The notes under the pieces were generated by a model. The model did no database searches, was not told where the DNA came from, and saw only the letters and a list, made by a program, of their open reading frames with translations. A stretch of 64,000 bases of DNA from positions 70,038 to 134,037 of the forward strand of contig JBAZOP010000003.1 in assembly GCA_041648665.1 (NCBI GenBank). Direction: 5' to 3'. The translations under genes were made by a program, and so were the position numbers. Of this stretch, positions 39,927 through 48,058 are shown piece by piece. Origin of the DNA: a bacterium. GTDB taxonomy: Bacteria > UBA10199 > 2-02-FULL-44-16 > JAAZCA01. How positions within the stretch are numbered: position 1 is the first letter of the stretch; every line of letters begins with the position of its first letter.

Positions 39927-40152
39927 AAATCACCTCAAGAAGAATGCCCGTAAGGGCCTTGTGTATGCGCCACTTCGACACCTTCCGGCCGAGGGAAGCG
40001 GGGCTAGTGGGGCACCCCGCATGTCGCTCGCCCTGCCACGGGCAGCCGGTTCGGTTGGCGGCACGGAGCCGCCCTGTCTAGTCAACCGTTTGGTCTCTCT
40101 GGTCCGCATGGCTTTGCTTTCCTTCAAGCCCCTGCCTTTAGGGAGGGGTGGT
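38890..40152 (-). mobile_element. IsrB/HEARO transposon
   Basis: About 1263 bases with only a guide RNA and isrB, no transposase, so it would need a transposase in trans. The right flank ATGA fits the NTGA motif known for IsrB. Joining left flank (up to 40153) to ATGA gives a clean stop for the 40355 gene and a start for the 38889 gene, which supports these borders to within a few bases. Confidence 0.7.
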
Positions 40153-40355
40153 TGACTGTAGTAGTAATGCGAGGAAGGGTGCACTTCCTGCAACTGGCAC
40201 ACGATCTGCGACCGCTCGAACTCGATGTACGGCCCGCGCCCGCCGATCACAACCCGTCGGTACCCGACCGAGAACAAGACGCCGGTCTCGGTGTAGAGGC
40301 GCATCATGGTCGAGCCTTCAACCGGAATGCGCAAGCGAGCAGCGTAGTCTTGCAT
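39930..40355 (-). CDS. Conserved phage protein, 3' end altered by IsrB element
   Basis: The frame reads 141 codons, but only the first 68 (MQDYAARLRIPVEGS to SSHYYYSQ) look native; the rest is translated omega-RNA sequence. GVLFSVGYRRVVIGGRGPYI with EFERSQI resembles an unnamed phage family (GYxRIVxGxRGPYVEF). Reconstructing the empty site gives a 68-residue protein ending SQ with TGA in ATGA. Its start is coupled by TGATG to the gene upstream. Confidence 0.7.
   Translation of the reverse strand: MQDYAARLRIPVEGSTMMRLYTETGVLFSVGYRRVVIGGRGPYIEFERSQIVCQLQEVHPSSHYYYSQPPLPKGRGLKESKAMRTRETKRLTRQGGSVPPTEPAARGRASDMRGAPLAPLPSAGRCRSGAYTRPLRAFFLR
39935..40152 (-). ncRNA. HEARO / omega RNA scaffold of IsrB
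   Basis: About 218 bases upstream of isrB. It begins, after a short A/C lead, with the stem CCCCT-N10-AGGGG and GGCTTG, the usual start of IscB/IsrB guide-RNA scaffolds, and ends with GCCC-TTAC-GGGC before the isrB ribosome site. Several G/C-rich stems lie between. The 20 bases 5' of it (40153-40172, minus strand) should be the guide. Ends are estimated. Confidence 0.75.
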
Positions 40356-40912
40356 CAGCCCTCCAGACTCTTCATGCGCAGCACCACCGGCAGCATATCC
40401 TTCCGCGCACGCTCCGCCGCCGTTTTCCCAAAGTGCTGCTCGATGCCTCTTGCCAGGATCTCAAACCCCCACCGAAGCCTCCACCGTACTCCGTCGTCTG
40501 CTGTGAAAATCACGTTGTCGATCCGCCCCACCTCCAGCGGGAACAGCCACTCGTGTCTCCAGAGAGCCGCCAGGGAAAGCGGAACCATCAGATCATCCAC
40601 GTCAACGAGGATGAGCGCTTCGTCGCCGCCATCGGTTGCGGGGAGGAGCACAACGGTCTGCTCGACGCCGTTGAACTCGACGGAGCCCCTGATCTGGCGG
40701 CTGATACCGGGCTCGGCACTGTACCTGTTGGCCACCTCCCGCTGATCCCAGACCGACTCCATCGAGCTTGCCAACCCGATCACGTCTTCGAGGGAAGCGT
40801 GAACGTCGGCAAAGATAATGGGATCGCCGCATGACATTATGGCATCTATGGCAGCGCGGCACGCCATGCTCAGCCCGGTCATGTCGGAGCGGTACACGGG
40901 ACGCTTTTTCAT
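40355..40912 (-). CDS. Hypothetical protein
   Basis: A 185-residue protein, MKKRPVYRSDMTGLSM to LRMKSLEG, alternating alpha/beta (TVVLLPATDGGDEALILVDV). No family recognised. ATGA overlap with the DUF7694-like gene sets the start. Confidence 0.65.
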   Translation of the reverse strand: MKKRPVYRSDMTGLSMACRAAIDAIMSCGDPIIFADVHASLEDVIGLASSMESVWDQREVANRYSAEPGISRQIRGSVEFNGVEQTVVLLPATDGGDEALILVDVDDLMVPLSLAALWRHEWLFPLEVGRIDNVIFTADDGVRWRLRWGFEILARGIEQHFGKTAAERARKDMLPVVLRMKSLEG

Positions 40913-41310
40913 CGAATCTCCTTCATCCCGAACGGCAGCGTGAACCCCTTGGGCAGCACCCACAGGTGGTACAGGTTCGCGTGGTCAACCAACTCGGCTT
41001 GCGCTGGAAACACCTCGATTGCGACCCGGTCCTCACCGACGATCTCGTTCTTGACGCGCTGCAGTTCCTGCCAGGAGCGCACGGGGGCCTCGTCGTTGCG
41101 CCGGATCATCAGCCGCTCGACCGTGCCCCACTCCGTCACATGGTAGACGATCTGCACGACGTACACGTTGTTCTTGAACACCGCCTCGACGTTGCGCAGA
41201 CTGGGGTACTTCGCCGGGTCGGGCCTGGGCACGCGCTCCCATTCGGACCAGCCCTGGCGCATGAGCTTGCGTCCGACCGACCTGGAGGCTCTGCGCTGGA
41301 GACGGCTCAC
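40909..41310 (-). CDS. DUF7694-like phage protein
   Basis: A 133-residue protein. NNVYVVQIVYHVTEWGTVER, IRRNDEAPVRSWQELQRVKN, then EVFPAQAELVDHANLYHLW and LPFGMK follow the order I remember for a small conserved phage family (DUF7694), where a 'yP...l.d.aN.yHLWv' ending is diagnostic. Function unknown. GTG start in a GTGA overlap. Confidence 0.7.
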   Translation of the reverse strand: MSRLQRRASRSVGRKLMRQGWSEWERVPRPDPAKYPSLRNVEAVFKNNVYVVQIVYHVTEWGTVERLMIRRNDEAPVRSWQELQRVKNEIVGEDRVAIEVFPAQAELVDHANLYHLWVLPKGFTLPFGMKEIR

Positions 41311-41585
41311 GAGTTTGCTTCCTTCTTGCGTTCAGCGTCCATCTCCAAGAACCGCTTGCGCTGCCGCTCCCTTTGTGCTTCAGCCTTCGCCTCCGCAGCG
41401 TCGTACTCGGCCTTGGTGCAGATCGACCAGTACGTGACCGTTTCTGTCTCCACGACAGCCAGCTGCGCGCCGCACTTTCGGCATTCCAGCTCGGAGCCCG
41501 CCCTCATCTCGTAGTAATCGTCCTGTTGGAACTCGTGGCCACACACGGGGCACGTGACCATCGGGGCCGCCGTTGTGGTGCTCAC
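41307..41585 (-). CDS. Zinc-ribbon plus coiled-coil protein
   Basis: A 92-residue protein from a GTG in GTGA. CPVCGHEF and CRKCGAQL form a zinc ribbon, followed by a charged helix (AEAKAEAQRERQRKRFLE). Function unknown; possibly nucleic-acid binding. Confidence 0.7.
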   Translation of the reverse strand: MSTTTAAPMVTCPVCGHEFQQDDYYEMRAGSELECRKCGAQLAVVETETVTYWSICTKAEYDAAEAKAEAQRERQRKRFLEMDAERKKEANS

Positions 41586-41800
41586 TGCACGTCCCTCGAA
41601 AAGAGCGGGAACATCCACATCATGTCTGTCCTATTTCTCCTCATCACAGCGTCCAGATGCGCCCTTTGCAGAGCATCCAGGGGCCGCTTGCTATATGCGA
41701 TCGACGCGGCGACCGCTGCCCTGAGCCGTGCGCGGTTGCGTTCCATGTACTTGCGAGCACGCCTGCGCCTCCTGCGGGCTCTGTGGCTACGAGAACTCAT
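41582..41800 (-). CDS. Arginine-rich small protein
   Basis: A 72-residue protein with an N-terminal MSSRSHRARRRRRRARKYME stretch and a helical rest. Its charge suggests nucleic-acid binding. Coupled to neighbours by overlaps. Function unknown. Confidence 0.6.
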   Translation of the reverse strand: MSSRSHRARRRRRRARKYMERNRARLRAAVAASIAYSKRPLDALQRAHLDAVMRRNRTDMMWMFPLFSRDVQ

Positions 41801-42030
41801 TTGTCGGCTCCGTACTTGTCCAAGTCTTCCTTCGGCCACCATGGGGGTGCCTGCTTTTTGACCACCAATGCCACCACTTCGGCCCTGAACTCCTTTGTGG
41901 CAGCGATCGACCACAGACCTCCATGCACCCATCCGTCTCTGAACCCTGCCGAGTAAAGCGCTCTCCCGACGACAGAGATCAGCAGAACGGCTTCGGCAAA
42001 CATCGCGACGAGCAGCCAAACCCACTGCAT
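41797..42030 (-). CDS. Small membrane protein (77 aa)
   Basis: One N-terminal membrane helix (MQWVWLLVAMFAEAVLLISV) followed by a cytoplasmic-type tail with KKQAPPWWPKEDLDKYG. Coupled by TGATG to the gene at 42935. Function unknown. Confidence 0.65.
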   Translation of the reverse strand: MQWVWLLVAMFAEAVLLISVVGRALYSAGFRDGWVHGGLWSIAATKEFRAEVVALVVKKQAPPWWPKEDLDKYGADK

Positions 42031-42935
42031 CACGCCACCCTCTTGAGCGCCGTTGCGATCTCCGCCACGCGCTTGAAGTCTCGAACCTCGACAGCCTTCT
42101 TCAGCTCGGCCTCCATGCGCCGCGGTTGCCCATCCACGGCACGCCGCGGTTCGAGGTCGGGACGTTCGCAGTCGAATAGCTCCCGACACACCTTCCAGGT
42201 AGCGTCACCGTTCGAGTAGACGCCCCACATGTCGTTCATGTTGGTGAACACCGTGCCGCGAAACAGTCGCCCGTTCCTGCGCACGTATTTGATCTGACCG
42301 TTGAAGATCGGCTTCTTGTCCCGATCCACGTTCTGCCCACAGGTGCCTTGCCTATATTCCTTTTCTGTTGGCCAACCGCGCTCGTCTCGCTCGAAACGGA
42401 TCGCCTCCCACCTCTGGTTGAAGTCCGCGAGCGGATCCGCGCGTGCAGGGTTCCGGCCCTCCATCGCGCGAAGAATCGACAGCGCGAACGGCTCCCCTGG
42501 CATCGGAGGCGACTTGCCAAAGTCCATCGTGTACCCGAACTCTATCCACTTCTGGATGAGACGCAGCGCGGCCAGCGCTGTCTGAAGCCGGATGAGGCGA
42601 GGCATCTTCCGCATCTTGTCGAAGTCGTACCGTCCACCGTTGCGGTTCTCGACGTTGGCGACGTTCTGATAGAACATCACCTTCATCGTGCGCCCGGACT
42701 GCTCCGCGTTGAACTCTAGATCGCCGAGACGCCCATATCTGCGGCACGGGCCAAGGCACTTGTAGTGCTTCTCGATCTCTGGGTCGCGCGTCACCTTGAA
42801 CCCGTGGAACTTCATGCGCTCCATCGTGCTCTGGAACGTCTTCAACATGGCCACGTCGTCCACGTGCTCTTCCCAGACCATCACGGACGTGTCGTGGATA
42901 CGGATGCGACCCTCGCGATGCCACCATTGCGTCAT
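42030..42935 (-). CDS. Conserved phage hypothetical protein (301 aa)
   Basis: Begins MTQWWHREGRIRIHDTSVM and includes HYKCLGPCRRYGRLGDLEF and VMFYQNVANVENRNGGRYDF. I recall similar unnamed proteins in phages of diverse hosts. No catalytic motif seen; three CxxxC-like cysteine pairs. The longest gene of this stretch. Confidence 0.65.
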   Translation of the reverse strand: MTQWWHREGRIRIHDTSVMVWEEHVDDVAMLKTFQSTMERMKFHGFKVTRDPEIEKHYKCLGPCRRYGRLGDLEFNAEQSGRTMKVMFYQNVANVENRNGGRYDFDKMRKMPRLIRLQTALAALRLIQKWIEFGYTMDFGKSPPMPGEPFALSILRAMEGRNPARADPLADFNQRWEAIRFERDERGWPTEKEYRQGTCGQNVDRDKKPIFNGQIKYVRRNGRLFRGTVFTNMNDMWGVYSNGDATWKVCRELFDCERPDLEPRRAVDGQPRRMEAELKKAVEVRDFKRVAEIATALKRVA

Positions 42936-43258
42936 TGCCCGATACCTCGTCTGCTCAGGTTCACCGGCTCGCCATCACACTCCCACAACGGGTAGTTCGG
43001 AGGGCCGCATTGATCGATATGGCAGCAGCCGACATTCAGACTTTCCCACATCTTGCACGAGCCGCAGTCGCGCATGTGGCACAGGTCGTCGAGCGCTTCG
43101 AGAAAGCAAAGCGCGCACAGCACGCCCTTCCCGTCCTTGCCCGTCCACGGCTTGGCGTGTCCGTTGCGCTCAGCGAGGCGAGCATAGCGATCGAAGTCGG
43201 CCTGCTCGTGGAGTCGCCCGCACTTCCGACAGTTGGGAGGGATGCCGTAGGTGTTCAT
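42932..43258 (-). CDS. Cysteine-rich multi-zinc protein
   Basis: A 108-residue protein with CRKCGRLH, LCALCFLE, CHMRDCGSCKMWE, GCCHIDQCG and a late C, at least eleven cysteines and several histidines, enough for two or three zinc ions. Start at 43258. Function unknown. Confidence 0.7.
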   Translation of the reverse strand: MNTYGIPPNCRKCGRLHEQADFDRYARLAERNGHAKPWTGKDGKGVLCALCFLEALDDLCHMRDCGSCKMWESLNVGCCHIDQCGPPNYPLWECDGEPVNLSRRGIGQ

Positions 43259-43263
43259 CGCGC

Positions 43264-43689
43264 TCACCACCACGGCTCGACTGGACGCCTTGGAATGACC
43301 CAATCGCCAACGTCGAGCCCGGAACACGCAGGATTCCCTCTGCTCGGGCGGGGGAATTTGTAGCGAGCCGTCCCGATCAAAAGCGCCGCTCCGACTCTAC
43401 CCAAAAGGAAAGCCCCGATCAAGATTTCGCGCGTGGGAGCGTCCGGGCAGAATGCAAGCGTCTCTGTTTCCACGTCGGCCCCCGGGATACGAACGCGCAG
43501 AACCGTTGCTTGTCCGTCAATCCGCTTGCCGTCCGGGCCCCGTGGCATTCTCGGAGGCTCACAGAGCGTCGCTCCCGCTGCCCTTGCCGCCGACTTGGAG
43601 AGGAAGATGCCGCCCGTGAACCCGGTGTCCACAAGGGCATCGCGCGCGATCTTTCTCACCCAAGAAATCTCGATAGGGATTGTGATCAT
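43264..43689 (-). CDS. Retropepsin-like clan AA aspartic protease
   Basis: A 141-residue protein. ALVDTGFTGGIFL (18-30) carries the DTG catalytic triad of retropepsin-like proteases, and EILIGAFLLGRVG (88-100) matches the second conserved segment (hhGxxhL) of clan AA. A single domain implies a homodimer. Stand-alone forms exist in bacteria and archaea with unknown substrates; in a phage a maturation protease role is tempting but unproven. ATGA overlap fixes the start. Confidence 0.75.
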   Translation of the reverse strand: MITIPIEISWVRKIARDALVDTGFTGGIFLSKSAARAAGATLCEPPRMPRGPDGKRIDGQATVLRVRIPGADVETETLAFCPDAPTREILIGAFLLGRVGAALLIGTARYKFPRPSRGNPACSGLDVGDWVIPRRPVEPWW

Positions 43690-43892
43690 CGTCCCACCTT
43701 CACGACCCACCCATCGGGCAACGTGTACTCGCTCGTTCCTGAGTCGAACCTCGTTCCCTTCGGCCACACGATCCTCACGCGCTTGTCGGGTTCGTCAGTC
43801 ACCCCGCAGCCGTGGCTGATCAGCTCCCTGCGCTGCCCCCGCAGGTTGTCTGCAAGGATCGACGTTGACAGCACCTCGAAGACTTCGTTCAT
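43686..43892 (-). CDS. Hypothetical small protein
   Basis: A 68-residue protein, MNEVFEVLSTSILADNLRGQ to WVVKVGR, helical start and strand-rich end. Sits between the protease and the lead gene of the operon. Function unknown. Confidence 0.65.
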   Translation of the reverse strand: MNEVFEVLSTSILADNLRGQRRELISHGCGVTDEPDKRVRIVWPKGTRFDSGTSEYTLPDGWVVKVGR

Positions 43893-44260
43893 CAGTTGAG
43901 CGCCTTTCCATCGGCTTCCGACGCAACGATCGTACCGTGCATGACTCTGCCGATCTGCGCGTTGGCCCGCAGGCTGTCGAGCACGGCTCCCTGAAGCGTC
44001 TCGCGGAGCGCGGTGTCAGCGTGCTTCGAGATCATGACCATCACCGGGTCGCCACGCACATCCACAACGGCCAGCGCCTCGTCTGGGAACCGGCCAGCGT
44101 CGAACTCCTCGATCGTCACCACCGGCTGGCGTCCCTGCGCAAAGACGACAAGGATCGCCGGGTCCGGATCCCCGCTGGCCCGAAGCACCATGACCCGGCA
44201 CTGGATCTGTTCGAGCACGCTCGCCAGATCGGTTGCCATCCCTTCCTTGCCTGAAAACAT
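43892..44260 (-). CDS. Hypothetical protein leading the long minus operon
   Basis: A 122-residue protein starting MFSGKEGMATDLASVLEQIQ. Alpha/beta with RVMVLRASGDPDPAILVVFA. I prefer the ATG at 44260, which follows AAGGAAGAAA, to a GTG at 44305 inside the divergent promoter region. No family recognised. Confidence 0.65.
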   Translation of the reverse strand: MFSGKEGMATDLASVLEQIQCRVMVLRASGDPDPAILVVFAQGRQPVVTIEEFDAGRFPDEALAVVDVRGDPVMVMISKHADTALRETLQGAVLDSLRANAQIGRVMHGTIVASEADGKALN

Positions 44261-44276
44261 CGCTTTTATTTCTTCC

Positions 44277-44305
44277 TTGACGCCGCGTCTCGGCATGTAT
44301 ATCAC
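44277..44305 (+). promoter_or_regulatory. Promoter of the 44-49 kb plus operon
   Basis: TTGACG (44277-44282), then TATATC (44298-44303, spacer 15) or TATCAC (44300-44305, spacer 17). The -10 box ends 7-9 bases before the ATG at 44313. Confidence 0.55.
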
Positions 44306-44312
44306 TGATGGT

Positions 44313-44555
44313 ATGTCGCATCCCGGTGAAAGTCAACAGCTCAAAGGTCTCCAGATCGCTCTTCGTATCTCGCAGGAGATGGATGACGAACTTCTCCAGC
44401 TCGCGCAGCGATGGGAGCGCACGATGACGCTCGACACGCGCGTGGGCAAGACGACGATCGCGCGCGAGGCTCTCAAGCGGGGCATGAGGCTGATCGACGA
44501 GGAGCTTACGGCCATCGAGGCGAAGCAAGGGAAGAAGAAGGACGGCGGGCGATGA
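44313..44555 (+). CDS. Ribbon-helix-helix-like regulator
   Basis: An 80-residue protein. LQIALRISQEMDDELLQLAQ and KTTIAREALKRGMRLIDEEL have the strand-helix-helix order of Arc/MetJ-type repressors. As first gene behind a divergent promoter it may autoregulate. An in-frame ATG at 44295 lies within the promoter, so I choose 44313. Confidence 0.65.
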   Translation: MSHPGESQQLKGLQIALRISQEMDDELLQLAQRWERTMTLDTRVGKTTIAREALKRGMRLIDEELTAIEAKQGKKKDGGR

Positions 44556-44725
44556 CCTACGAGTACGAGTGCGACGCCTGCGGACACGAGTGGGAGCAGG
44601 AACAGAAGATCACTGAGGAGCCGGTGAAGGTGTGCCCGAAGTGCGGGGAAGAGGCGGCGAAGCGGCTCGTGTCCAACGGCAACTTCGTGCTCAAGGGGAA
44701 GAACTGGGCGAGGGATGGGTACTGA
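44552..44725 (+). CDS. FmdB-type zinc-ribbon protein
   Basis: A 57-residue protein, MTYEYECDACGHEWEQEQ then CPKCGEEAAKRLVSNGNF, the standard pattern of the FmdB/CxxC_CxxC_SSSS family (PF09723). Single zinc ribbon; regulatory role suggested in bacteria, unknown in phages. ATGA overlap with the regulator. Confidence 0.85.
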   Translation: MTYEYECDACGHEWEQEQKITEEPVKVCPKCGEEAAKRLVSNGNFVLKGKNWARDGY

Positions 44726-44912
44726 CGCAAAGCCCACGTGGCTCCTCCGCGTCGAGATGCAGCACGCTGTCTTCGGTATCATCGTTGCGGCAGACGGCAG
44801 CGTGATGGAAGCCGCGCCCATCGCGAAGTGGTCGGTGGGTAAACGAGGTCGGGAAGTCGTTCGGTACTTCAGGGAGCGGGGAGCGACGGTAACGGTGCAT
44901 GGAGGGAAGTAG
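44715..44912 (+). CDS. Hypothetical small protein
   Basis: A 65-residue protein, MGTDAKPTWLLRVEMQHAVF to TVTVHGGK. Strand-rich start, helix, strand. Overlaps the FmdB-like gene by 11 bases. Function unknown. Confidence 0.6.
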   Translation: MGTDAKPTWLLRVEMQHAVFGIIVAADGSVMEAAPIAKWSVGKRGREVVRYFRERGATVTVHGGK

Positions 44913-44915
44913 TCG

Positions 44916-45575
44916 ATGAGCGAGAAGCACGTAAAGATCGTCCGAGCAGTCCGGGACCAGCTCAAGGCCTACGGCGTCAACAAGGACGAGAGCCTGCGTG
45001 ACGCTATCGATCGGCTCACGGCTGAGCACGCGCTCGCGACCGATGAAGCGCGCACCTACAAGAGGCTCACGGAGGAGGCGCAGCAAGAAGCTGCCCTGGC
45101 CCGCAAGACGCGTGACGAGGCAGAGGCAACAGCGATCGTCGCGCTGGCGAAGGAGAGAGCTGCGACGTTCCAGAACCGCGCGCTGCGAGCGTTCCTTGAT
45201 CTGGTCATCGAGCGCAGCGGCGCGCAGATCCAGAAGGACTACGCGGGGGCCCTGGCGGAGATCGATGCGCGGAGCAAGACCATCGCGAAGGAAGCGGGCA
45301 CGACCCGGCTGGAAGACGACATCCGAGAAGTGGAAGCCCGACGCGTGACGGCGTTCGCTCAGTCGATGCAGGGGAAGTCGTTCGACACCTACGGGAATCC
45401 GCTACCAAACGGCGTGCTTTGTAGAAAGAGGGACTCGTATCTCGACGACTGCCTCGCCCCGAACCCGAAACATCCTGGCGCGAATTGCCATCGTCCGAAG
45501 ACGCACGGTGGCCAGCACCAGAACGGGGACGACGTGTGGGGCGATGAACCTGAAAGCAGAAAGGCAGGTGCGTGA
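44916..45575 (+). CDS. Coiled-coil protein with C-terminal Cys/His site
   Basis: A 219-residue protein with a long charged coiled coil (about 25-150), then CRKRDSYLDDCLAPNPKH, CHRPKTHGGQHQN, a possible zinc site. Could form an elongated dimer. Function unknown. Confidence 0.65.
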   Translation: MSEKHVKIVRAVRDQLKAYGVNKDESLRDAIDRLTAEHALATDEARTYKRLTEEAQQEAALARKTRDEAEATAIVALAKERAATFQNRALRAFLDLVIERSGAQIQKDYAGALAEIDARSKTIAKEAGTTRLEDDIREVEARRVTAFAQSMQGKSFDTYGNPLPNGVLCRKRDSYLDDCLAPNPKHPGANCHRPKTHGGQHQNGDDVWGDEPESRKAGA

Positions 45576-45958
45576 TGCCCTGGTGCTACGCAACGTCCAG
45601 AGAAGCCGAAGCATGGAACGGAAACTTCGCGACGCGGGAAGAGGCGATCGAGGAGGGAACTCGCGAGTACGAGGGCGACGCTGATCATTTCTTCGTCGCG
45701 TGCGGCGAGTGTCCGGACCCGGCTGATGCCATGCCCCGAGCGCTCGACATCATCGAGATGATGGTGGAGTGTGCTGGCGACGAATGGGGCGAGATCGCGG
45801 AGGACTGGCCCGAAGTCTCTAAGGAAGAGGAGAAGGAACTGGACGACATCCTGGAGGGATGGGCACGCAAACACTGCCGCATCTCGTTCTTCATGGTGGA
45901 TGGCGACAAGGCAGAGGAGGTGCGCATCGCGAAGGCAGAGGAGCCGAAGCAACCGTGA
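45575..45958 (+). CDS. Acidic protein, paralogue of the 62.5-62.9 kb gene
   Basis: A 127-residue acidic protein. ...GNFATREEAIEEGTREYEGD, a DHFFVACGECPDP turn and EEKELDDILEGWARKH correspond in order to TREEAMAAAVAEF, CEAD and EMEDLDAMLEATWNTW of the gene at 62519-62932. The N-terminal part suggests a small beta-alpha domain. Function unknown. TGATG start. Confidence 0.65.
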   Translation: MPWCYATSREAEAWNGNFATREEAIEEGTREYEGDADHFFVACGECPDPADAMPRALDIIEMMVECAGDEWGEIAEDWPEVSKEEEKELDDILEGWARKHCRISFFMVDGDKAEEVRIAKAEEPKQP

Positions 45959-46158
45959 GCGCGCGGCAAGAGAGGATGGTCGAAGCCAGACAGCGCCTCG
46001 ATGACGCGATCGGCGCGCTCTCCGACCTGTACGAGTACGGCCACCTGCTCGCCCAGACCGAGCCCGACAAGCTCCTGATGCTGGCTGTTGAGGAGATCCG
46101 AAAGGCGCGGGACGAGAAGCGCAACGAGAAGAAAGGCACGCGAACACATGGACGATGA
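45955..46158 (+). CDS. Small helical protein
   Basis: A 67-residue protein from a GTG in GTGA, VSARQERMVEARQRLDDAIG to KGTRTHGR. Two amphipathic helices and a basic tail. Function unknown. Confidence 0.6.
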   Translation: MSARQERMVEARQRLDDAIGALSDLYEYGHLLAQTEPDKLLMLAVEEIRKARDEKRNEKKGTRTHGR

Positions 46159-46729
46159 TGCTGCCAACAAGACTCCGGAGCCCGCTCCGTTCGTCTGCCC
46201 ATACCACAGGCCGTCTCCACCCTGGACATGGCGCGACACCGTAGGGGTGCTGCTCCTGATTGCCGCTGCGACCGTGCTCACCATCGGCATGTATCACGTC
46301 GAAAAGCTGAGCGAGCACTACTGGATCATGTCGGCCTACCTCACGAAGCCCATAACGCTGTACTCTTACCGTGGACATCGTGAGTGGGTAGATCGGGATC
46401 GGATCGAGAAGTCCGACGCGGACGACTACGGCCAAGCGTACAGGGAGGGGTACCACGACGGCAAGGGCATGTGCGTGGCCGCGTACAAGAGGACGAAGAG
46501 CCCAACTGCGCTCTGGGTCTCGACGGGTTGCATCGACGCCTGCGCTGCCATGCGCAAGGCGGGGGCTCACGACATGAGTGCACAGACGCCCGGACATGCC
46601 TGCGAGTTCTTCTGCGAGGCGGGCAACGAGCGGGGCTACGACGATCCGTGGCCGGTTGCGTGCTTCCAGCGGGCGAAGTCGCAGCAGGATGTCCACGACT
46701 GCTGGATCGGGGCGGAGAAGAAACAATGA
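46148..46729 (+). CDS. Membrane-anchored cysteine-rich protein
   Basis: A 193-residue protein with one membrane helix (about 31-49, VGVLLLIAAATVLTIGMY) and a C-terminal domain of eight cysteines (STGCIDACAAMRK, CEFFCEAG, VACF, DCW), consistent with disulphides outside the membrane. Function unknown. Confidence 0.65.
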   Translation: MDDDAANKTPEPAPFVCPYHRPSPPWTWRDTVGVLLLIAAATVLTIGMYHVEKLSEHYWIMSAYLTKPITLYSYRGHREWVDRDRIEKSDADDYGQAYREGYHDGKGMCVAAYKRTKSPTALWVSTGCIDACAAMRKAGAHDMSAQTPGHACEFFCEAGNERGYDDPWPVACFQRAKSQQDVHDCWIGAEKKQ

Positions 46730-46962
46730 CCAGGATGGCTCACCACGAAGAGTGTGGCATCTGCCACAGCGACCACATGTGCGAGCACAGGCTTCCGAAA
46801 GTCGAACCTCGCCCTCCGAGCATCTGCCCCCTGTGCGGAGAGCCGATCAACCCGCTCGACGAGATCGAGACCGATCGGGACCGCCTGATGAGGGCAGCGC
46901 CCGGCTGCACCACCGATGGGTGGATCGCTCACAAGAGCTGTGTCACCAAGGCGGGCACGTGA
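46726..46962 (+). CDS. Zinc-site protein (78 aa)
   Basis: CGICHSDHMCEH and CPLCGEPI, later HKSC, give two possible zinc sites. ATGA overlap fixes the start. Function unknown. Confidence 0.65.
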   Translation: MTRMAHHEECGICHSDHMCEHRLPKVEPRPPSICPLCGEPINPLDEIETDRDRLMRAAPGCTTDGWIAHKSCVTKAGT

Positions 46963-47804
46963 CCACCCCCAAGACAACGTGCGGGACATGCGGCGGTGAC
47001 TACCCAGTCGGCTCGACATGTCCTAGCTGCGGTCCCCACAACCCCGGAGCGGCGCTGTTGGGCGCTCTCCGCGGGCACGGCAGTGGCTTGGCACCCGATC
47101 CGTTCGAGCAGGCCGAAGCGTGCCCGTACTGCGACATCAAGGACCAAGTGATCAAGGCTGCTGGCGAGCAGATCGAGGCTCTCGAACAGAAGCTCGCTGA
47201 CGCCGCTGCTGATCGCGACAGGAACGCATCGTCCGTCGAGACACTGATCCGCGAGATTGGCTACAACCGCGTGCTACCGTATGGAGATGTGGGCGCTGCC
47301 GTCGAGTACGCCCGCGGGCTGCACGCGAGGATCGCATCCGACGCAAGCGACAACGCCAGATTGTGCAATGCCCTCAACCGGGACAAGACCGGGCTGGCGC
47401 AGGCGCTCGTGGATGTCCTGACTGAAGCCAGGGGTCGTCGCTGGCTCGGGCCAGAAGGCGGGTGGGGCTCGTACGAGTGGCAGGAGCACACGACGGACAC
47501 GCTGCGCAAGGAGATCGAGTGGGCCCTGGACGCCATCGAGACGATCGCGAAGAAGGCGCTCGCCACGTCGGGCGCGCTCGCGACGGAGACGCTTCGGCTC
47601 ACAGCAGAAAAAGCCCGCGCGATGTGCAGAACGGCGGTAGACATACCCAGCCGCTACGGCATGATCGAAGGCGCGCACCATAAGCAGTGGGTCATCGACC
47701 AGATGCTTCGGAAGATGCTCGGAGAAGCGGGCTACGCTACTTGGGTAGCGGGGATGAACGCGGACCCCGACTTCGCACCGTGGGACACGGGGATCGCGCC
47801 ATGA
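46959..47804 (+). CDS. Phage protein with zinc ribbon and helical domain
   Basis: A 281-residue protein from a GTG in GTGA. N-terminal CGTCGG, CPSCG and CPYC suggest two zinc sites; a coiled coil follows (IEALEQKLADAAADRDR). The C-terminal IEGAHHKQWVIDQMLRKMLG...WDTGI.P pattern is one I recall from unnamed phage proteins. Function unknown. Confidence 0.65.
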   Translation: MTTPKTTCGTCGGDYPVGSTCPSCGPHNPGAALLGALRGHGSGLAPDPFEQAEACPYCDIKDQVIKAAGEQIEALEQKLADAAADRDRNASSVETLIREIGYNRVLPYGDVGAAVEYARGLHARIASDASDNARLCNALNRDKTGLAQALVDVLTEARGRRWLGPEGGWGSYEWQEHTTDTLRKEIEWALDAIETIAKKALATSGALATETLRLTAEKARAMCRTAVDIPSRYGMIEGAHHKQWVIDQMLRKMLGEAGYATWVAGMNADPDFAPWDTGIAP

Positions 47805-48058
47805 AGGCCCTCTGCCCCTGTGGCCGCATCGCCACGTGGTTCTACATGCTCTGCACACCCGCTCCGGTCGTGTACTGCGATGCCTGCGTGCCCCGCAACT
47901 GCGCCTGCGGCGTCTGCCAGCAGTTCGGAGAAGAGCGTGACGAGCAGGGGCGCTTGACGCCCTGCATTTGGTGGGCCGAAGAGCCGCATGGAGTGGATGA
48001 TAGCGAGCCCGGGTGGATCGCACACGATCAGCCGTTCGAGCAACCGGAGGCGACGTGA
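47801..48058 (+). CDS. Cysteine-rich small protein
   Basis: An 85-residue protein: CPCGRIATWFYMLC, CDACVPRNCACGVC and a late C, ten cysteines in 55 residues, a likely double zinc ribbon. The C-terminal half is acidic. ATGA overlap. Confidence 0.65.
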   Translation: MKALCPCGRIATWFYMLCTPAPVVYCDACVPRNCACGVCQQFGEERDEQGRLTPCIWWAEEPHGVDDSEPGWIAHDQPFEQPEAT

